From Faecalicatena_A orotica (GTDB lineage: Bacteria > Bacillota > Clostridia > Lachnospirales > Lachnospiraceae), in NCBI RefSeq assembly GCF_040545875.1, contig NZ_JBEPMR010000014.1: DNA of 64,000 bases; one strand, 5' to 3'. A program made the translations under genes and the position numbers. Positions 41,968 through 50,343 of this stretch are shown piece after piece (position 1 is the first letter of the stretch; every line of letters starts with the position of its first letter). The notes below the pieces were generated by a model. That model made no database searches and was not told where the DNA came from. It saw only the letters and a program-made list of their open reading frames with translations.

Positions 41968-42882
41968 TTATTCTCTGGATTCATATTTTTTCTGCATACT
42001 GCTAAGCAGTTTCTTCAATTCTTCTCTCAGCCCCACCGGCTCCAGCAGTTCCGCGTGATCCGCGAAACTTAAAATCCAGCCGAAAATGCTCTCTTTATCC
42101 ATAAATCCAAACTGAAACAGCAGTCTTTCATCCTCCTGTACCTGAAAGCTCTCCGGCCCGTATTCTTCCATCAGCCTCCATTTAAACGATGGCTCGAACA
42201 GTGCTTTCACAGAGATCACTGCCGGAAAAACCGTTTCTTTTTCTATTTTGAACTCCGGAAGTTCCCTCGCTTCAAACTTCTCACCGGTACTTTTCACTTC
42301 CGGCATCCGGTTCAGTTTAAACATTCTGTAATCCCGTCTCTTCGGACAATACCCCCACACATACCAGGATGCCCATTGAAACACAAGAAGATAAGGCTCT
42401 ATTTTTCGTTTTCCTTCCGTGCCGGGTGCATAATATTCGAACTCGATCAGCTCTTTTCTCTCAATTGCCGCCTGAATCAGCTCTATCTTTGGAGCAAGCG
42501 AGCTCTTGTACCAGGAGGACAGGTCGATCAGAATATGCTGGCTGGATGTAAGGATTTCTGAATGCTCCGGGGAAAGCTTGTCCATAAGCTGCTGGTAACG
42601 GCTGCTTCCGGCCACACTGTCCAGACTTCTCAGCCCGGCCAGAATTGCCTGCATGTCAGAGGATGTCAGAAGCGTTTTGTCGATACTGTAACCGTCCATG
42701 ATGGAAATCCCGCCGCCGGCCCCCTGTGTCGTAACAAGTGGTATCCCCGCCCTGCAAAGTGCCTCGATGTCCCTGTTTATAGTTCTTCTGGATACTTCAA
42801 ACTTCCCGGCAAGATAAGGCGCCGTCACCTTTTTCTGCTGGAGCAGGATGGATAGAATCCCGATCAAACGGTCAATCTTCAT
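41968..42882 (-). CDS. WYL-domain transcriptional regulator (YafY type)
   Basis: DNA-binding regulator of 304 residues. The N-terminal DeoR-like helix-turn-helix (AGKFEVSRRTINRDIEALCRAGIPL) is at about 24-60. The WYL ligand-binding domain begins near 135 with the core WASWYVWGYCPKRRDYRMFKLNRM, and a WCX C-terminal extension ends the protein. WYL proteins sense nucleic acid or nucleotide-like ligands or stress signals. The start lies 3 bp after the stop of the XRE gene upstream, so the two regulators are in one operon. Targets are unknown; the GyrI-like gene downstream is a candidate. Confidence 0.92.
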   Translation of the reverse strand: MKIDRLIGILSILLQQKKVTAPYLAGKFEVSRRTINRDIEALCRAGIPLVTTQGAGGGISIMDGYSIDKTLLTSSDMQAILAGLRSLDSVAGSSRYQQLMDKLSPEHSEILTSSQHILIDLSSWYKSSLAPKIELIQAAIERKELIEFEYYAPGTEGKRKIEPYLLVFQWASWYVWGYCPKRRDYRMFKLNRMPEVKSTGEKFEARELPEFKIEKETVFPAVISVKALFEPSFKWRLMEEYGPESFQVQEDERLLFQFGFMDKESIFGWILSFADHAELLEPVGLREELKKLLSSMQKKYESRE

Positions 42883-42885
42883 AGG

Positions 42886-43962
42886 TTATTCTTCTCCTTT
42901 ATACCTCTTCAGGAACTTTTGAAAAGCCTCATCTTCTTTGATAAACTCCATATCTTTATCCTCCTGAAGTTCTGCCGCCAGATTCTTCAGAAACCTGCGG
43001 CCAAACTCCTGACGTCTTTCGCCCCCTTCTTTCTCGCTGATATGGCTGTACAGCAGGGAATCACAGGGCTTCCATTTCTTTTCCAGCGCCGGGAACATTT
43101 TCTTCAGGACACGCATGACTTCTTCTTTGTCTTGTTTTTTTACTGCCAGTGTAAATTCCGCCGCACAGGCAGAATAGTCCCACATTTCAAATACGTTAAC
43201 TGTCTGTACCATTTTCCCGGCAAAATATTCCGCATCCGAAATCCGCTCTTCCTCCAGCGCGATATCCATCAGCATAAACAGGCTGGAATAGATATCATTC
43301 GCCGCCGCAAGAATTTTATTCTCAGTAAGCCGGGCCGCCTCTGCATAATTTCCCTGCCGGAAATACAGCCTTGCCAGCAGCTGGTTTTTATCCGGGAAAT
43401 TCCGTTCCGGCAAAAGTTCTAATTTTCCCCGCGCTTCCTCATACTCCCCGCGGTTCATCAGTTTTGAGGCGAGCATTGAGACTGCCTGCATGCGGGCAGC
43501 TTCATTTTTCCCACGAGCAGCGCGCTCATAGAGACCTTCAATTTCATCCAGATACCTCTGCCTTTCTCCCTCATCCCCGGCGCCGTCTGCAAACATCGTC
43601 AGGCCGCCCTCAAGAGTAGCTGCCATCGTGTAAAGCAGCATACCGCTGTTCGGGAATCTTCGTATTTTCTCCATTGCCGCCGTATATCCCGCAGAAAAAC
43701 CTTCTTTCATGATGCAGTCGGATATCTGGCTGCACCATACACCGATTTCCTGATCTGTGAGATCCTCCTCAAAAGAAAGCAGCGTATTTAAATCCACCTC
43801 CAGAAGCCTTGCCAGCGCCGGCAGTATCATGATATCCGGGCAGGTCATCCCGCGCTCCCATTTATTGAATGCAGAGGCCGAAATCCCAAGCCTCCCGGCC
43901 GCCTGTTCCTGTGTGAGTCCCTGTTCCTTCCTTTTTTCCCTGATAATTTCATGTATCCTCAT
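42886..43962 (-). CDS. XRE-family regulator with TPR-like C-terminus
   Basis: 358 residues. The N-terminal helix-turn-helix (MRIHEIIREKRKEQGLTQEQ, with GISASAFNKWERG as recognition helix) spans 1-62. The rest is helical with TPR-like pairs. The same plan, and a very similar first 65 residues, occur in the gene at 51532, so they are paralogues. Proteins of this type often sense peptides or regulate neighbouring transporters. Here the neighbours are a WYL regulator and, upstream, a pentapeptide-repeat gene. SD AGGAGGAATC precedes ATG 43962. Confidence 0.88.
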   Translation of the reverse strand: MRIHEIIREKRKEQGLTQEQAAGRLGISASAFNKWERGMTCPDIMILPALARLLEVDLNTLLSFEEDLTDQEIGVWCSQISDCIMKEGFSAGYTAAMEKIRRFPNSGMLLYTMAATLEGGLTMFADGAGDEGERQRYLDEIEGLYERAARGKNEAARMQAVSMLASKLMNRGEYEEARGKLELLPERNFPDKNQLLARLYFRQGNYAEAARLTENKILAAANDIYSSLFMLMDIALEEERISDAEYFAGKMVQTVNVFEMWDYSACAAEFTLAVKKQDKEEVMRVLKKMFPALEKKWKPCDSLLYSHISEKEGGERRQEFGRRFLKNLAAELQEDKDMEFIKEDEAFQKFLKRYKGEE

Positions 43963-44116
43963 GATGATTCCTCCTGTTGTTTTTTACGTTTTTGTCGAAA
44001 CATTCAGATCTATCCTGTCCCTGTCATCATCATATCAGACTGTTAAGCCTCAAAACAACGGAGGATCATTCATATTTATGCCGCAAATATTAACGTGCAT
44101 TCAGGTATCTCTGTAT

Positions 44117-44719
44117 TTATACGATCTTTACCCCGAGTAATTTCGCAATCTCGGCAGCCTGAAACATATTAATCTTCATCCCGGCCAGTTCCTTATAGCT
44201 GTCCGATACCATAATACTCTCTATTACACTGTCGGAAAAATCCATACCTTTTAAAATCGTCCTGAAGAAATCTACTTTCGTGAAATCCGATTTGATAAAC
44301 TGTGATTTCTTCAGCTTCACTTCCGAAAAAAAAGCCTCCTGAAAGCTGCAAAGCTCTGCCCTGCTTGCCTCCCAGAGGCTGCCCCCGAAATTCGCCAGCG
44401 GCATCTGGCATTCCAGCAGCTTCACATGTTTCAGCACCGCATGGTCAAACATGCTGCCATTCCCTTTACATCCTGACACTTCGCAGTTTTTCCAGTAACT
44501 CCCCGTAAAACGGCAGTTGGAAAAATCACATTTATCAAAACAGGACTGGTAAAAACCTGCACCTGTAAAATCACAATCGACAAACCTGCAACGCTCAAAT
44601 CTGACCGATACAAACTCCACTTTACTGGCATTGACCCCCGTCAGTACTTCTTCTGTAAATTCCCGGTTTTCAACAGGCATCTCATCCATACCGGCATATT
44701 GTATTTCTTCTGTCAGCAT
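44117..44719 (-). CDS. Pentapeptide-repeat protein
   Basis: 200 residues with A(D/N)LXX-like repeats from about 25 to 165: for example FERCRFVDCDFTGAGFYQSCFDKCDFSNCRF. This forms a right-handed quadrilateral beta-helix. Cys is unusually frequent at the repeat corners. Some family members (Qnr, MfpA, AlbG) mimic DNA and protect gyrase, but most have unknown roles, and this one lacks clear Qnr hallmarks. The gene begins 3 bp after the stop of the small membrane protein gene, so they share a transcript with the alcohol dehydrogenase gene. The last 25 residues are helical (MFQAAEIAKLLGVKIV). Confidence 0.85.
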   Translation of the reverse strand: MLTEEIQYAGMDEMPVENREFTEEVLTGVNASKVEFVSVRFERCRFVDCDFTGAGFYQSCFDKCDFSNCRFTGSYWKNCEVSGCKGNGSMFDHAVLKHVKLLECQMPLANFGGSLWEASRAELCSFQEAFFSEVKLKKSQFIKSDFTKVDFFRTILKGMDFSDSVIESIMVSDSYKELAGMKINMFQAAEIAKLLGVKIV

Positions 44720-44722
44720 CCT

Positions 44723-44956
44723 CTACAATCCTTCTCTTTTTTGTTCTGCCGCCTTCTCCTTTGCGGTCCTGTAATCTGTATTCCGTTCATTGGCGCTCTG
44801 CTGCGGGCCCTTATGAAGTTCGGCATTCGCTTCCATCATACCGTCCCTGACTGCCTTTTTGACGACAAAATACAGCAGTACGAAAAGTCCTCCAACGATA
44901 ACCACGACAAACGCAAATGCTAATATATGGTACAGCATTCCAAACATATACATCAT
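44723..44956 (-). CDS. Small single-pass membrane protein
   Basis: 77 residues: a hydrophobic segment at about 6-30 (ILAFAFVVVIVGGLFVLLYF), then a charged, Gln/Glu/Lys-rich cytosolic tail. No family was recognised. SD GGAG stands 7 nt before ATG 44956. It lies 22 bp after the alcohol dehydrogenase gene and 3 bp before the pentapeptide-repeat gene, so it is probably expressed with them. Confidence 0.75.
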   Translation of the reverse strand: MMYMFGMLYHILAFAFVVVIVGGLFVLLYFVVKKAVRDGMMEANAELHKGPQQSANERNTDYRTAKEKAAEQKREGL

Positions 44957-44978
44957 TTATTTTCTCCTATCCGGCATA

Positions 44979-46160
44979 TTAATTACAAGCTTTTTTGTAA
45001 ATCTGGTACATATCTTCCTCCTCCAGAACTTTTACACAGCCTATCGTCCTTCTGCCCCAGAAACTGCACTTGCGGGCCAGCTCTTTCATCTGCTCTTCTG
45101 TCGGTTCAATCCCAAGTTCTTTCATTGATACCGGCATGTGAATAAAACGGTAGAAATCCTCCATTGCCTCGATCCCCAGCAAAGCCGTCTGCATACCATC
45201 CCCGGCAGCTTTCACACCCATAACATTGACTGCGAATTGTGCAAAACGTTCCGCTCCTGCATCCACCACGTATCTTGCCCAGCTTCCCCATATAGCTGCC
45301 AGTCCGGCTCCGTGCGCCACATCGAACATTCCACCCAGCTCATGCTCCAGCTGGTGGCTGGCCCAGTCGCCTCCATCCGTCCCGCAGCCGGTCAGTCCGT
45401 TGTGGGACAAACTTCCCGCCCACATCACTTCCGCCCTTGCGTCATAATTTTCCGGGTCGTTCAGCAGAATTTTGGCATTTTTCATCACCGTGCGAAGCAG
45501 ATGCTCACTGATACCGTCCGTCAGTTCCATATTGTCTGCATGATTCAGATAGCGTTCCATTGTATGCATCATAATATCCACACAGCCGCTCATGGTCTGG
45601 TATTGTGGAAGCGTCATCGTCAGTTCCGGGTTCATGATGGCGAACTTCGGCCTGCAGTAATTACTGCTGTACCCCCTTTTTACCCAGCCGTTTTCATTGG
45701 TAATCACGGAGGAATCACTCATCTCCGATCCTGCTGCCGCAATCGTAAGGATGACACCTACTGGAAGGCAGGCCGATGCATTCCTCTTTTTCTCATAGAA
45801 ATCCCATACATCGCCCTCATTCGTCACACCATACCCGATCGCTTTTGCAGAGTCAATCACACTGCCGCCGCCCACCGCGAGGATAAAGTCAACCCCTTCT
45901 CTTTTGCACAGTTCAATCCCTTCATATACAAGGGATAAATGCGGGTTCGGTACGACTTTGCCAAGTGAAACATATGCAATTCCCGCTACATCCAGTGACT
46001 GGTAAATGCGGTCAAGCAGTCCACTTCTTTTTACACTTCCGCCGCCATAATGTACCAGCACTTTTTTACAACCATATTCCTGAACCAGAGCCCCCATGTT
46101 TTCCTCTGTTCCTTTTCCAAATATGACCTTTGTCGGTGTATAATACTGAAATTGATTCAT
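44979..46160 (-). CDS. Iron-containing alcohol dehydrogenase (butanol-dehydrogenase type)
   Basis: NAD(P)H-dependent group III alcohol dehydrogenase, 393 residues, cytosolic. The nucleotide loop is AVGGGSVIDSAKAIG (about 95-109). Metal ligands are expected at Asp195 and His199 (CVDIMMHTMERYL) and in SHQLEHELGG / DVAHGAGLA. The sequence belongs with the BDH/YqhD group that reduces butyraldehyde and other aldehydes. A role in fermentation or aldehyde detoxification is likely; the substrate is open. SD GGAGGGATGAATT precedes ATG 46160. Confidence 0.93.
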   Translation of the reverse strand: MNQFQYYTPTKVIFGKGTEENMGALVQEYGCKKVLVHYGGGSVKRSGLLDRIYQSLDVAGIAYVSLGKVVPNPHLSLVYEGIELCKREGVDFILAVGGGSVIDSAKAIGYGVTNEGDVWDFYEKKRNASACLPVGVILTIAAAGSEMSDSSVITNENGWVKRGYSSNYCRPKFAIMNPELTMTLPQYQTMSGCVDIMMHTMERYLNHADNMELTDGISEHLLRTVMKNAKILLNDPENYDARAEVMWAGSLSHNGLTGCGTDGGDWASHQLEHELGGMFDVAHGAGLAAIWGSWARYVVDAGAERFAQFAVNVMGVKAAGDGMQTALLGIEAMEDFYRFIHMPVSMKELGIEPTEEQMKELARKCSFWGRRTIGCVKVLEEEDMYQIYKKACN

Positions 46161-46188
46161 AATTCATCCCTCCTGATGTCCGTCCTGC

Positions 46189-46206
46189 GTTCCTGTAAAC
46201 AGGAAC
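46189..46206. terminator. Short hairpin after the isochorismatase-like gene
   Basis: Perfect palindrome GTTCCTGT-AA-ACAGGAAC between the hydrolase gene stop (46212) and the alcohol dehydrogenase start. No T-run follows, so it may be a weak terminator or an operator. Confidence 0.4.
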
Positions 46207-46211
46207 CTGTC

Positions 46212-46736
46212 TTACTCGTTTACGATCTCAATCTGGCACACTTTCATCGCCTCCAGTGCCTGTTTATGTGTCTCTGGGGTAACTCCCGCACAGCAGGAAG
46301 CATCTACGATTACCGGGACATCCGGCAGATATGCCTTTATCAGCAGGGCATTGGAAATCACACAGATATCTGTGCAGAGTCCGACCAACGTAACGCTTTC
46401 AACCGGTTCTCCGCTGATATCACACGCCCGCAGCACCTGCCCCAGCCTGGTACTGCCAAAAGACGGCTTGTCGATCGGCTCTTCTTTTATGAGTGCCGCA
46501 ATCTGCGGATGTAACTGCCAGCCTTCTGTCCCCCTGACGCAGTGTACAACCGGAAGGTGCTTTCCTTCCTCACTGTCCAGATAATCTGCCTCATGGGTAT
46601 CACGCGTAGCCAGAATCCTGCCGTCAAACGTACGGATCTTTTCTATCACTCCCGGCACAATCTGCTGTGCTTCCTTTGTCCCGAGCGCCCCATCTATAAA
46701 ATCCTTCTGCATATCAACTACTACTAATATTTTCAT
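46212..46736 (-). CDS. Isochorismatase-family cysteine hydrolase (nicotinamidase-like)
   Basis: 174 residues, cytosolic. The family catalytic triad is visible: Asp9 (VVVDMQKDF), Lys90 (IDKPSFGST) and Cys125 (VGLCTDICV), with the cis-peptide segment before the Cys. Metal-binding residues of true nicotinamidases are partly seen (THEADYL, HCVRGTEGW). Nicotinamide deamidation to nicotinic acid is therefore a good guess; N-carbamoyl or isochorismate substrates are possible. The start is ATG 46736, 8 nt after GGAAGG; an in-frame GTG three codons earlier is less likely. It lies 16 bp after the unknown gene at 46753. Confidence 0.87.
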   Translation of the reverse strand: MKILVVVDMQKDFIDGALGTKEAQQIVPGVIEKIRTFDGRILATRDTHEADYLDSEEGKHLPVVHCVRGTEGWQLHPQIAALIKEEPIDKPSFGSTRLGQVLRACDISGEPVESVTLVGLCTDICVISNALLIKAYLPDVPVIVDASCCAGVTPETHKQALEAMKVCQIEIVNE

Positions 46737-46752
46737 CACTGCCACCTTCCAA

Positions 46753-47790
46753 TCATCGCATCTGGTAAACCTGTATCAACTCTTCCTGCGCAGTAACACG
46801 CTCCAGTCCTATTATACGAAAAACAATGTGTTCCTCCACACCGGGCCGGACAGGTCTTGAAAAACAGCATACCGGCTGGCTGCCATTTTCTGATTCTCCC
46901 ACCTTCGTTTTCCCTGCCAGAAAGACAGATACCGGCCCGTCCCCGCCTCTTTTGGCCGCAATAAAAACAGCGGCCGGTCCTTCGGAGCCTCCGATGACAG
47001 ACAGGTCACCCTCTTCTTTGCAGCCGTCCGGACCGGAATCTTCAAACCGGAGATTACTGTCGAATAAAATGTGTTCCTCTCCTGACAATTCCGGGACAAC
47101 ATAAGCCTTTCCTGCATAAAACGGACGGATTCCGGGAAGCTCTGCCAGCTCTATATCGTAAATAACCACTTCGTGCCGCGCCCCTGTCAACGGATGGACA
47201 AATGTCCCCCGGCCTTCCCCGCCCGGCTTCACTTCCATCTCCAGATCCAGAACCTCTGTCCGCCTTAGCTCCCTCGTCTGTATCCTGATCTCTGTCAGAA
47301 CGTGTTTCGTCCAGTCTTCCTGCGTTTTCAGCGAAACACGCTGGCAGAAAAAACAGTTTTCATTTTCCAGATATTCAGGGTAGGCTTCTTTTATCCTCAG
47401 GACCACACGTTTTTCCATCTCTCCTGTATATTCCGGGTCATATCCCGTACTGCTGTATGCTATCTCTTCCTTTTCACAGCAGCCATTCAGCCAGATACAC
47501 GCAATGTCTACATTATGGTATGGGTTATTCTGGGTAATTTCAAGAATCCGGGCATCCGAAAGTTCTTCGGGCTTCTCTTCACATTCCGCATATCTGTCCC
47601 GGTACTCCTTCATAACGCGTTCATCCATCACGGTCAGAATGTCAAACACAATTCCCTCTTCAAAGCAGTAAACGGCCGGAATAACCCGGTCAAGGCCACC
47701 GGCTCTGAATCTTGCATTTACAGGCTGGATGCAGCTGCATTCCTCTTCTCCCTGTTCCATCCATAACGAACAATCAAAAAATACCTGCAT
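46753..47790 (-). CDS. Protein of unknown function with duplicated GGxxGPxxVFxAxK motif
   Basis: 345 residues, soluble, acidic, Cys-rich (CSCIQP, CCEKEE, CFFC). No family was recognised. The N-terminal half is mixed alpha/beta; the second half holds a beta-rich region resembling a small sandwich (GRGTFVHPLTGARHEVVIYDIEL). Near residue 270 a motif repeats in tandem: SVIGGSEGPAAVFIAAKRG followed at once by GGDGPVSVFLAGKTK. Similar IGGADGP strings are known from the beta subunits of Na+-translocating decarboxylases, but those are membrane proteins and nothing else matches. SD GGGAGG precedes ATG 47790. It is in a co-directional run with signal peptidase and the nicotinamidase-like gene. Confidence 0.75.
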   Translation of the reverse strand: MQVFFDCSLWMEQGEEECSCIQPVNARFRAGGLDRVIPAVYCFEEGIVFDILTVMDERVMKEYRDRYAECEEKPEELSDARILEITQNNPYHNVDIACIWLNGCCEKEEIAYSSTGYDPEYTGEMEKRVVLRIKEAYPEYLENENCFFCQRVSLKTQEDWTKHVLTEIRIQTRELRRTEVLDLEMEVKPGGEGRGTFVHPLTGARHEVVIYDIELAELPGIRPFYAGKAYVVPELSGEEHILFDSNLRFEDSGPDGCKEEGDLSVIGGSEGPAAVFIAAKRGGDGPVSVFLAGKTKVGESENGSQPVCCFSRPVRPGVEEHIVFRIIGLERVTAQEELIQVYQMR

Positions 47791-47821
47791 GTTTCCTCCC
47801 TCTTTGATGTCTGCCGCTTCT

Positions 47822-48355
47822 CTAAAAGAACTTTTTAATTTCCGGAAAGTACTCGAATTCCGCCTTTCCGATAATATCCGACTTCTTCACATACTTGTTC
47901 AGCCAGAACCGGGAATCCCATGAGTTATTCCTGTTATCCCCCATCATAAAATAAGAATCTGCCGGAACCTGAAACGGCCCGAAATCATGTTCAAACCGTA
48001 TCTTAATATATGGTTCTTCCAGCTTCTTCCCGTCGATATAGACCATACCGTCTTTCCCTTCAATGGTTTCCCCGGGAAGTGCGAGAATCCGCTTCATATA
48101 TTCTTTCCCCAGATCGTCCGGGCAGTTAAATGTGACAATATCCCCCCGTTCCGGATCATGGAATAAATATGCCTGCCGGTTTACGAGCACACGGCTGCCT
48201 GTCATGACCGTACTTTCCATTGAGCCGGAAGTGACCTGTGCATTTACGATCAGTGTCCTATTTACAACGAAAACAAATGCCACGGCTATCGCTATCACCT
48301 TCAGATACTCCAGCAGTTCATGCAGAATCTCATCTCTTTTTATATCTTTCTTCAT
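47822..48355 (-). CDS. lepB: Type I signal peptidase
   Basis: Membrane-bound serine protease that removes signal peptides outside the membrane, 177 residues, a single-anchor Gram-positive form. The membrane segment is at about 18-35. The catalytic Ser45 is in VTSGSMEST, Lys88 in EYMKRILALPGE, and the final box is FMMGDNRNNSWDSRFW. The start is ATG 48355 with AGGGGA 5 nt upstream; an in-frame ATG six codons earlier overlaps the stop of the aldolase gene. It is probably one of several signal peptidases in the genome. Confidence 0.94.
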   Translation of the reverse strand: MKKDIKRDEILHELLEYLKVIAIAVAFVFVVNRTLIVNAQVTSGSMESTVMTGSRVLVNRQAYLFHDPERGDIVTFNCPDDLGKEYMKRILALPGETIEGKDGMVYIDGKKLEEPYIKIRFEHDFGPFQVPADSYFMMGDNRNNSWDSRFWLNKYVKKSDIIGKAEFEYFPEIKKFF

Positions 48356-48362
48356 AAATCCC

Positions 48363-49394
48363 CTAACCTTCAATGTCCTTTATCAGTTTCTCCACACTTT
48401 CCCTGCTCGTTGCCCAGCTCGTGCAGATACGGACGGCACTGTGGGCTTCATCCACGCGCTCCTGATAACAGAAACTATAGTTTTTCCCTAGTTCTGCAAG
48501 CTTTACATCCGGCAGGATCACGAATATCTGGTTTGTCGGATTCTCAACCAGAAACAGATAACCGGCTTTTTTGCAGGCATCGCGGATCTCCTCTGCCAGT
48601 TCATTCGCATGTCTGGAAATCTCGAAATAGAGTCCGTCTTCCAAAAGGGCCAGAAACTGTACCCCGAGAAGCCTTCCCTTGGCAAGCATCCCGCCTTTCT
48701 GCTTGATCATATAGCGGAAATCCTCTTTCAGCGCCGGATTCGAAATGACAACCGCTTCCCCGAACAGCGCGCCAACCTTTGTCCCCCCTATATAAAATAC
48801 ATCACACAGCTTCGCAATCTGTTCCAGATCCAGATCATTCTCTTTCGAAGTCAGGCCATATCCAAGCCTTGCGCCATCCATAAACAGATAAAGCCCGTTC
48901 TTCCTGCACACCTGTGAAAGAGCCTCCAGCTCTGCCTTACTGTAGATGGTCCCGAGTTCTGTCGGGTTGGATATGTATACCATCTTCGGCTGGACCATAT
49001 GTTCAAAACTGTCTTCCTCCACATGGCTTCTGTATGCATCTTCCACCTGTTTTGCCGTAATCTTCCCATCCACAGACGGAAGTGAGAGCACCTTATGTCC
49101 GGTAGATTCAACCGCACCTGTCTCATGGACATTGATATGCCCTGTATCAGCCGATAATACCCCCTGATGCGGGCGCAGCGCCGCGGAGATTACCGTCATA
49201 TTAGCCTGTGTGCCGCCTACCAGGAACTGTACCATCAGGCTGTCATCCTTACAAAGCCTGCAAATCAGCTTCCTGGCCTGCCCGCAGTATTCATCCTCCC
49301 CATATCCGGCAGTCTGTTCCATATTCGTTTTGCTCAGTCTTTCCAGCACTTTCTCATGAGCGCCCTCGTTATAATCACAATTGAAATAAATCAT
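48363..49394 (-). CDS. Low-specificity threonine aldolase / beta-eliminating lyase family
   Basis: PLP-dependent fold-type I enzyme of 343 residues. The PLP lysine is Lys206 in YIGGTKVGAL, the PLP-binding Asp173 is in FMDGARLGYG, and the ring-stacking His is near 90 (HINVHETG). This matches the threonine aldolase (LtaE/GLY1) family, which cleaves L-threonine or L-allo-threonine to glycine and acetaldehyde. Some family members act on phenylserine or are alanine racemase-like, so the substrate is not certain. SD GAGGAGAACGC precedes ATG 49394. The stop lies 8 bp from the lepB start. Confidence 0.9.
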   Translation of the reverse strand: MIYFNCDYNEGAHEKVLERLSKTNMEQTAGYGEDEYCGQARKLICRLCKDDSLMVQFLVGGTQANMTVISAALRPHQGVLSADTGHINVHETGAVESTGHKVLSLPSVDGKITAKQVEDAYRSHVEEDSFEHMVQPKMVYISNPTELGTIYSKAELEALSQVCRKNGLYLFMDGARLGYGLTSKENDLDLEQIAKLCDVFYIGGTKVGALFGEAVVISNPALKEDFRYMIKQKGGMLAKGRLLGVQFLALLEDGLYFEISRHANELAEEIRDACKKAGYLFLVENPTNQIFVILPDVKLAELGKNYSFCYQERVDEAHSAVRICTSWATSRESVEKLIKDIEG

Positions 49395-49468
49395 CTGCGT
49401 TCTCCTCTCGGTAGTAATAACCTGATTATACTACTCACGCAGGAAGTTTTCCATAAGAAATTAACAGA

Positions 49469-49524
49469 ACCGGGGAAGTCCCCGCTTATGTCTCTTTGAC
49501 ATAGAAGCGGGAGACTTCCCCGGT
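49469..49524 (-). terminator. Long hairpin terminator after the second ABC exporter operon
   Basis: ACCGGGGAAGTC (49469-49480) pairs with GACTTCCCCGGT (49513-49524), and the inner CCGCTT/AAGCGG and TGTC/GACA continue the stem. On the minus strand it is followed by TTCTGTTAATTTCTT, a weak T-tract. Confidence 0.75.
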
Positions 49525-49575
49525 CCGGTTAAAACACGGAAAATGGCTGCGTAATCATTCCACGTGTCCTGTTCC

Positions 49576-50343
49576 CTATAGTTTTTTCTTATTGAAAGCT
49601 GCACATGCCGCGATGATGCATATGGCAATTCCCGCTGCCGCCACAATCATCGGTTTAATCAGGCTTCCACTTTCCAACTGGCCCTGCATCAGTGGCGTCC
49701 CTCCATTTGCCAGCTGTATCGGGTTGTAATCCTGTACGTCAGGCAGCATATTCAGAAGGATCTGGATGACGACCAAAGCCCCGGTAAAGAGCAGTGTTCC
49801 GTAAGATGACCGGACCAGAACCCCGCCCAGTACGGTTATCGCCGTAAGCAGGATGCCGAATACCCACAACGCCGTAATTGCCTCAGCAAGTCCGGGCGTA
49901 TTCACGGTCTTCCTCCAGAAATACCATGTGTAGCCATAAGCCACACCAAAACATAACAGATATGCGCCCGTCCATAACAGTGCGGCAGCCGTAAACTTAG
50001 AAAGGATGACGGTCTTCCTTGAAAGTCCTTTTGTCAGAATGTGGATCAATGTTCCTCTGGAGTACTCTCCTGCCATGATTCCACTCAGCAGAATGACCAG
50101 AACAAAGGCACCGATCTGGGAAATATTTTTTAGAAACTGCATCCAGGAATCCAGTGCCGCAGGTTCTGTAATTGTAATCTCAATTCCCGCCGGCATGAAC
50201 TGGCTAATGATCTCCGGCATAAATTTGGCCGCCAGCGGGCTTGAAATTCCAAACAGAAGGAATACCAGTCCGATTACCAGCAGTTTGTATGTTCTTGTAT
50301 ATTCGGTAAATTCTTTTGCTGTAAATGCTGCATATGCCCTCAT
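49576..50343 (-). CDS. ABC-2 family exporter permease
   Basis: Membrane subunit of 255 residues with six predicted segments: about 22-42, 78-105, 118-145, 150-175, 180-200 and 228-248. The sequence GEYSRGTLIHILTKGLSRKTVILSKFTAAALLW is typical of ABC-2/NatB-like permeases. Its start overlaps the end of the ATPase gene by 4 bp (ATGA). Together they form a simple exporter. The cargo is unknown; relatives export sodium, peptides or antimicrobial compounds. A hairpin terminator follows. Confidence 0.88.
   Translation of the reverse strand: MRAYAAFTAKEFTEYTRTYKLLVIGLVFLLFGISSPLAAKFMPEIISQFMPAGIEITITEPAALDSWMQFLKNISQIGAFVLVILLSGIMAGEYSRGTLIHILTKGLSRKTVILSKFTAAALLWTGAYLLCFGVAYGYTWYFWRKTVNTPGLAEAITALWVFGILLTAITVLGGVLVRSSYGTLLFTGALVVIQILLNMLPDVQDYNPIQLANGGTPLMQGQLESGSLIKPMIVAAAGIAICIIAACAAFNKKKL

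Noticed and set aside
45138..45938. A 266-codon plus-strand frame
   Set aside because: Antisense of the iron alcohol dehydrogenase gene, which has full family motifs.
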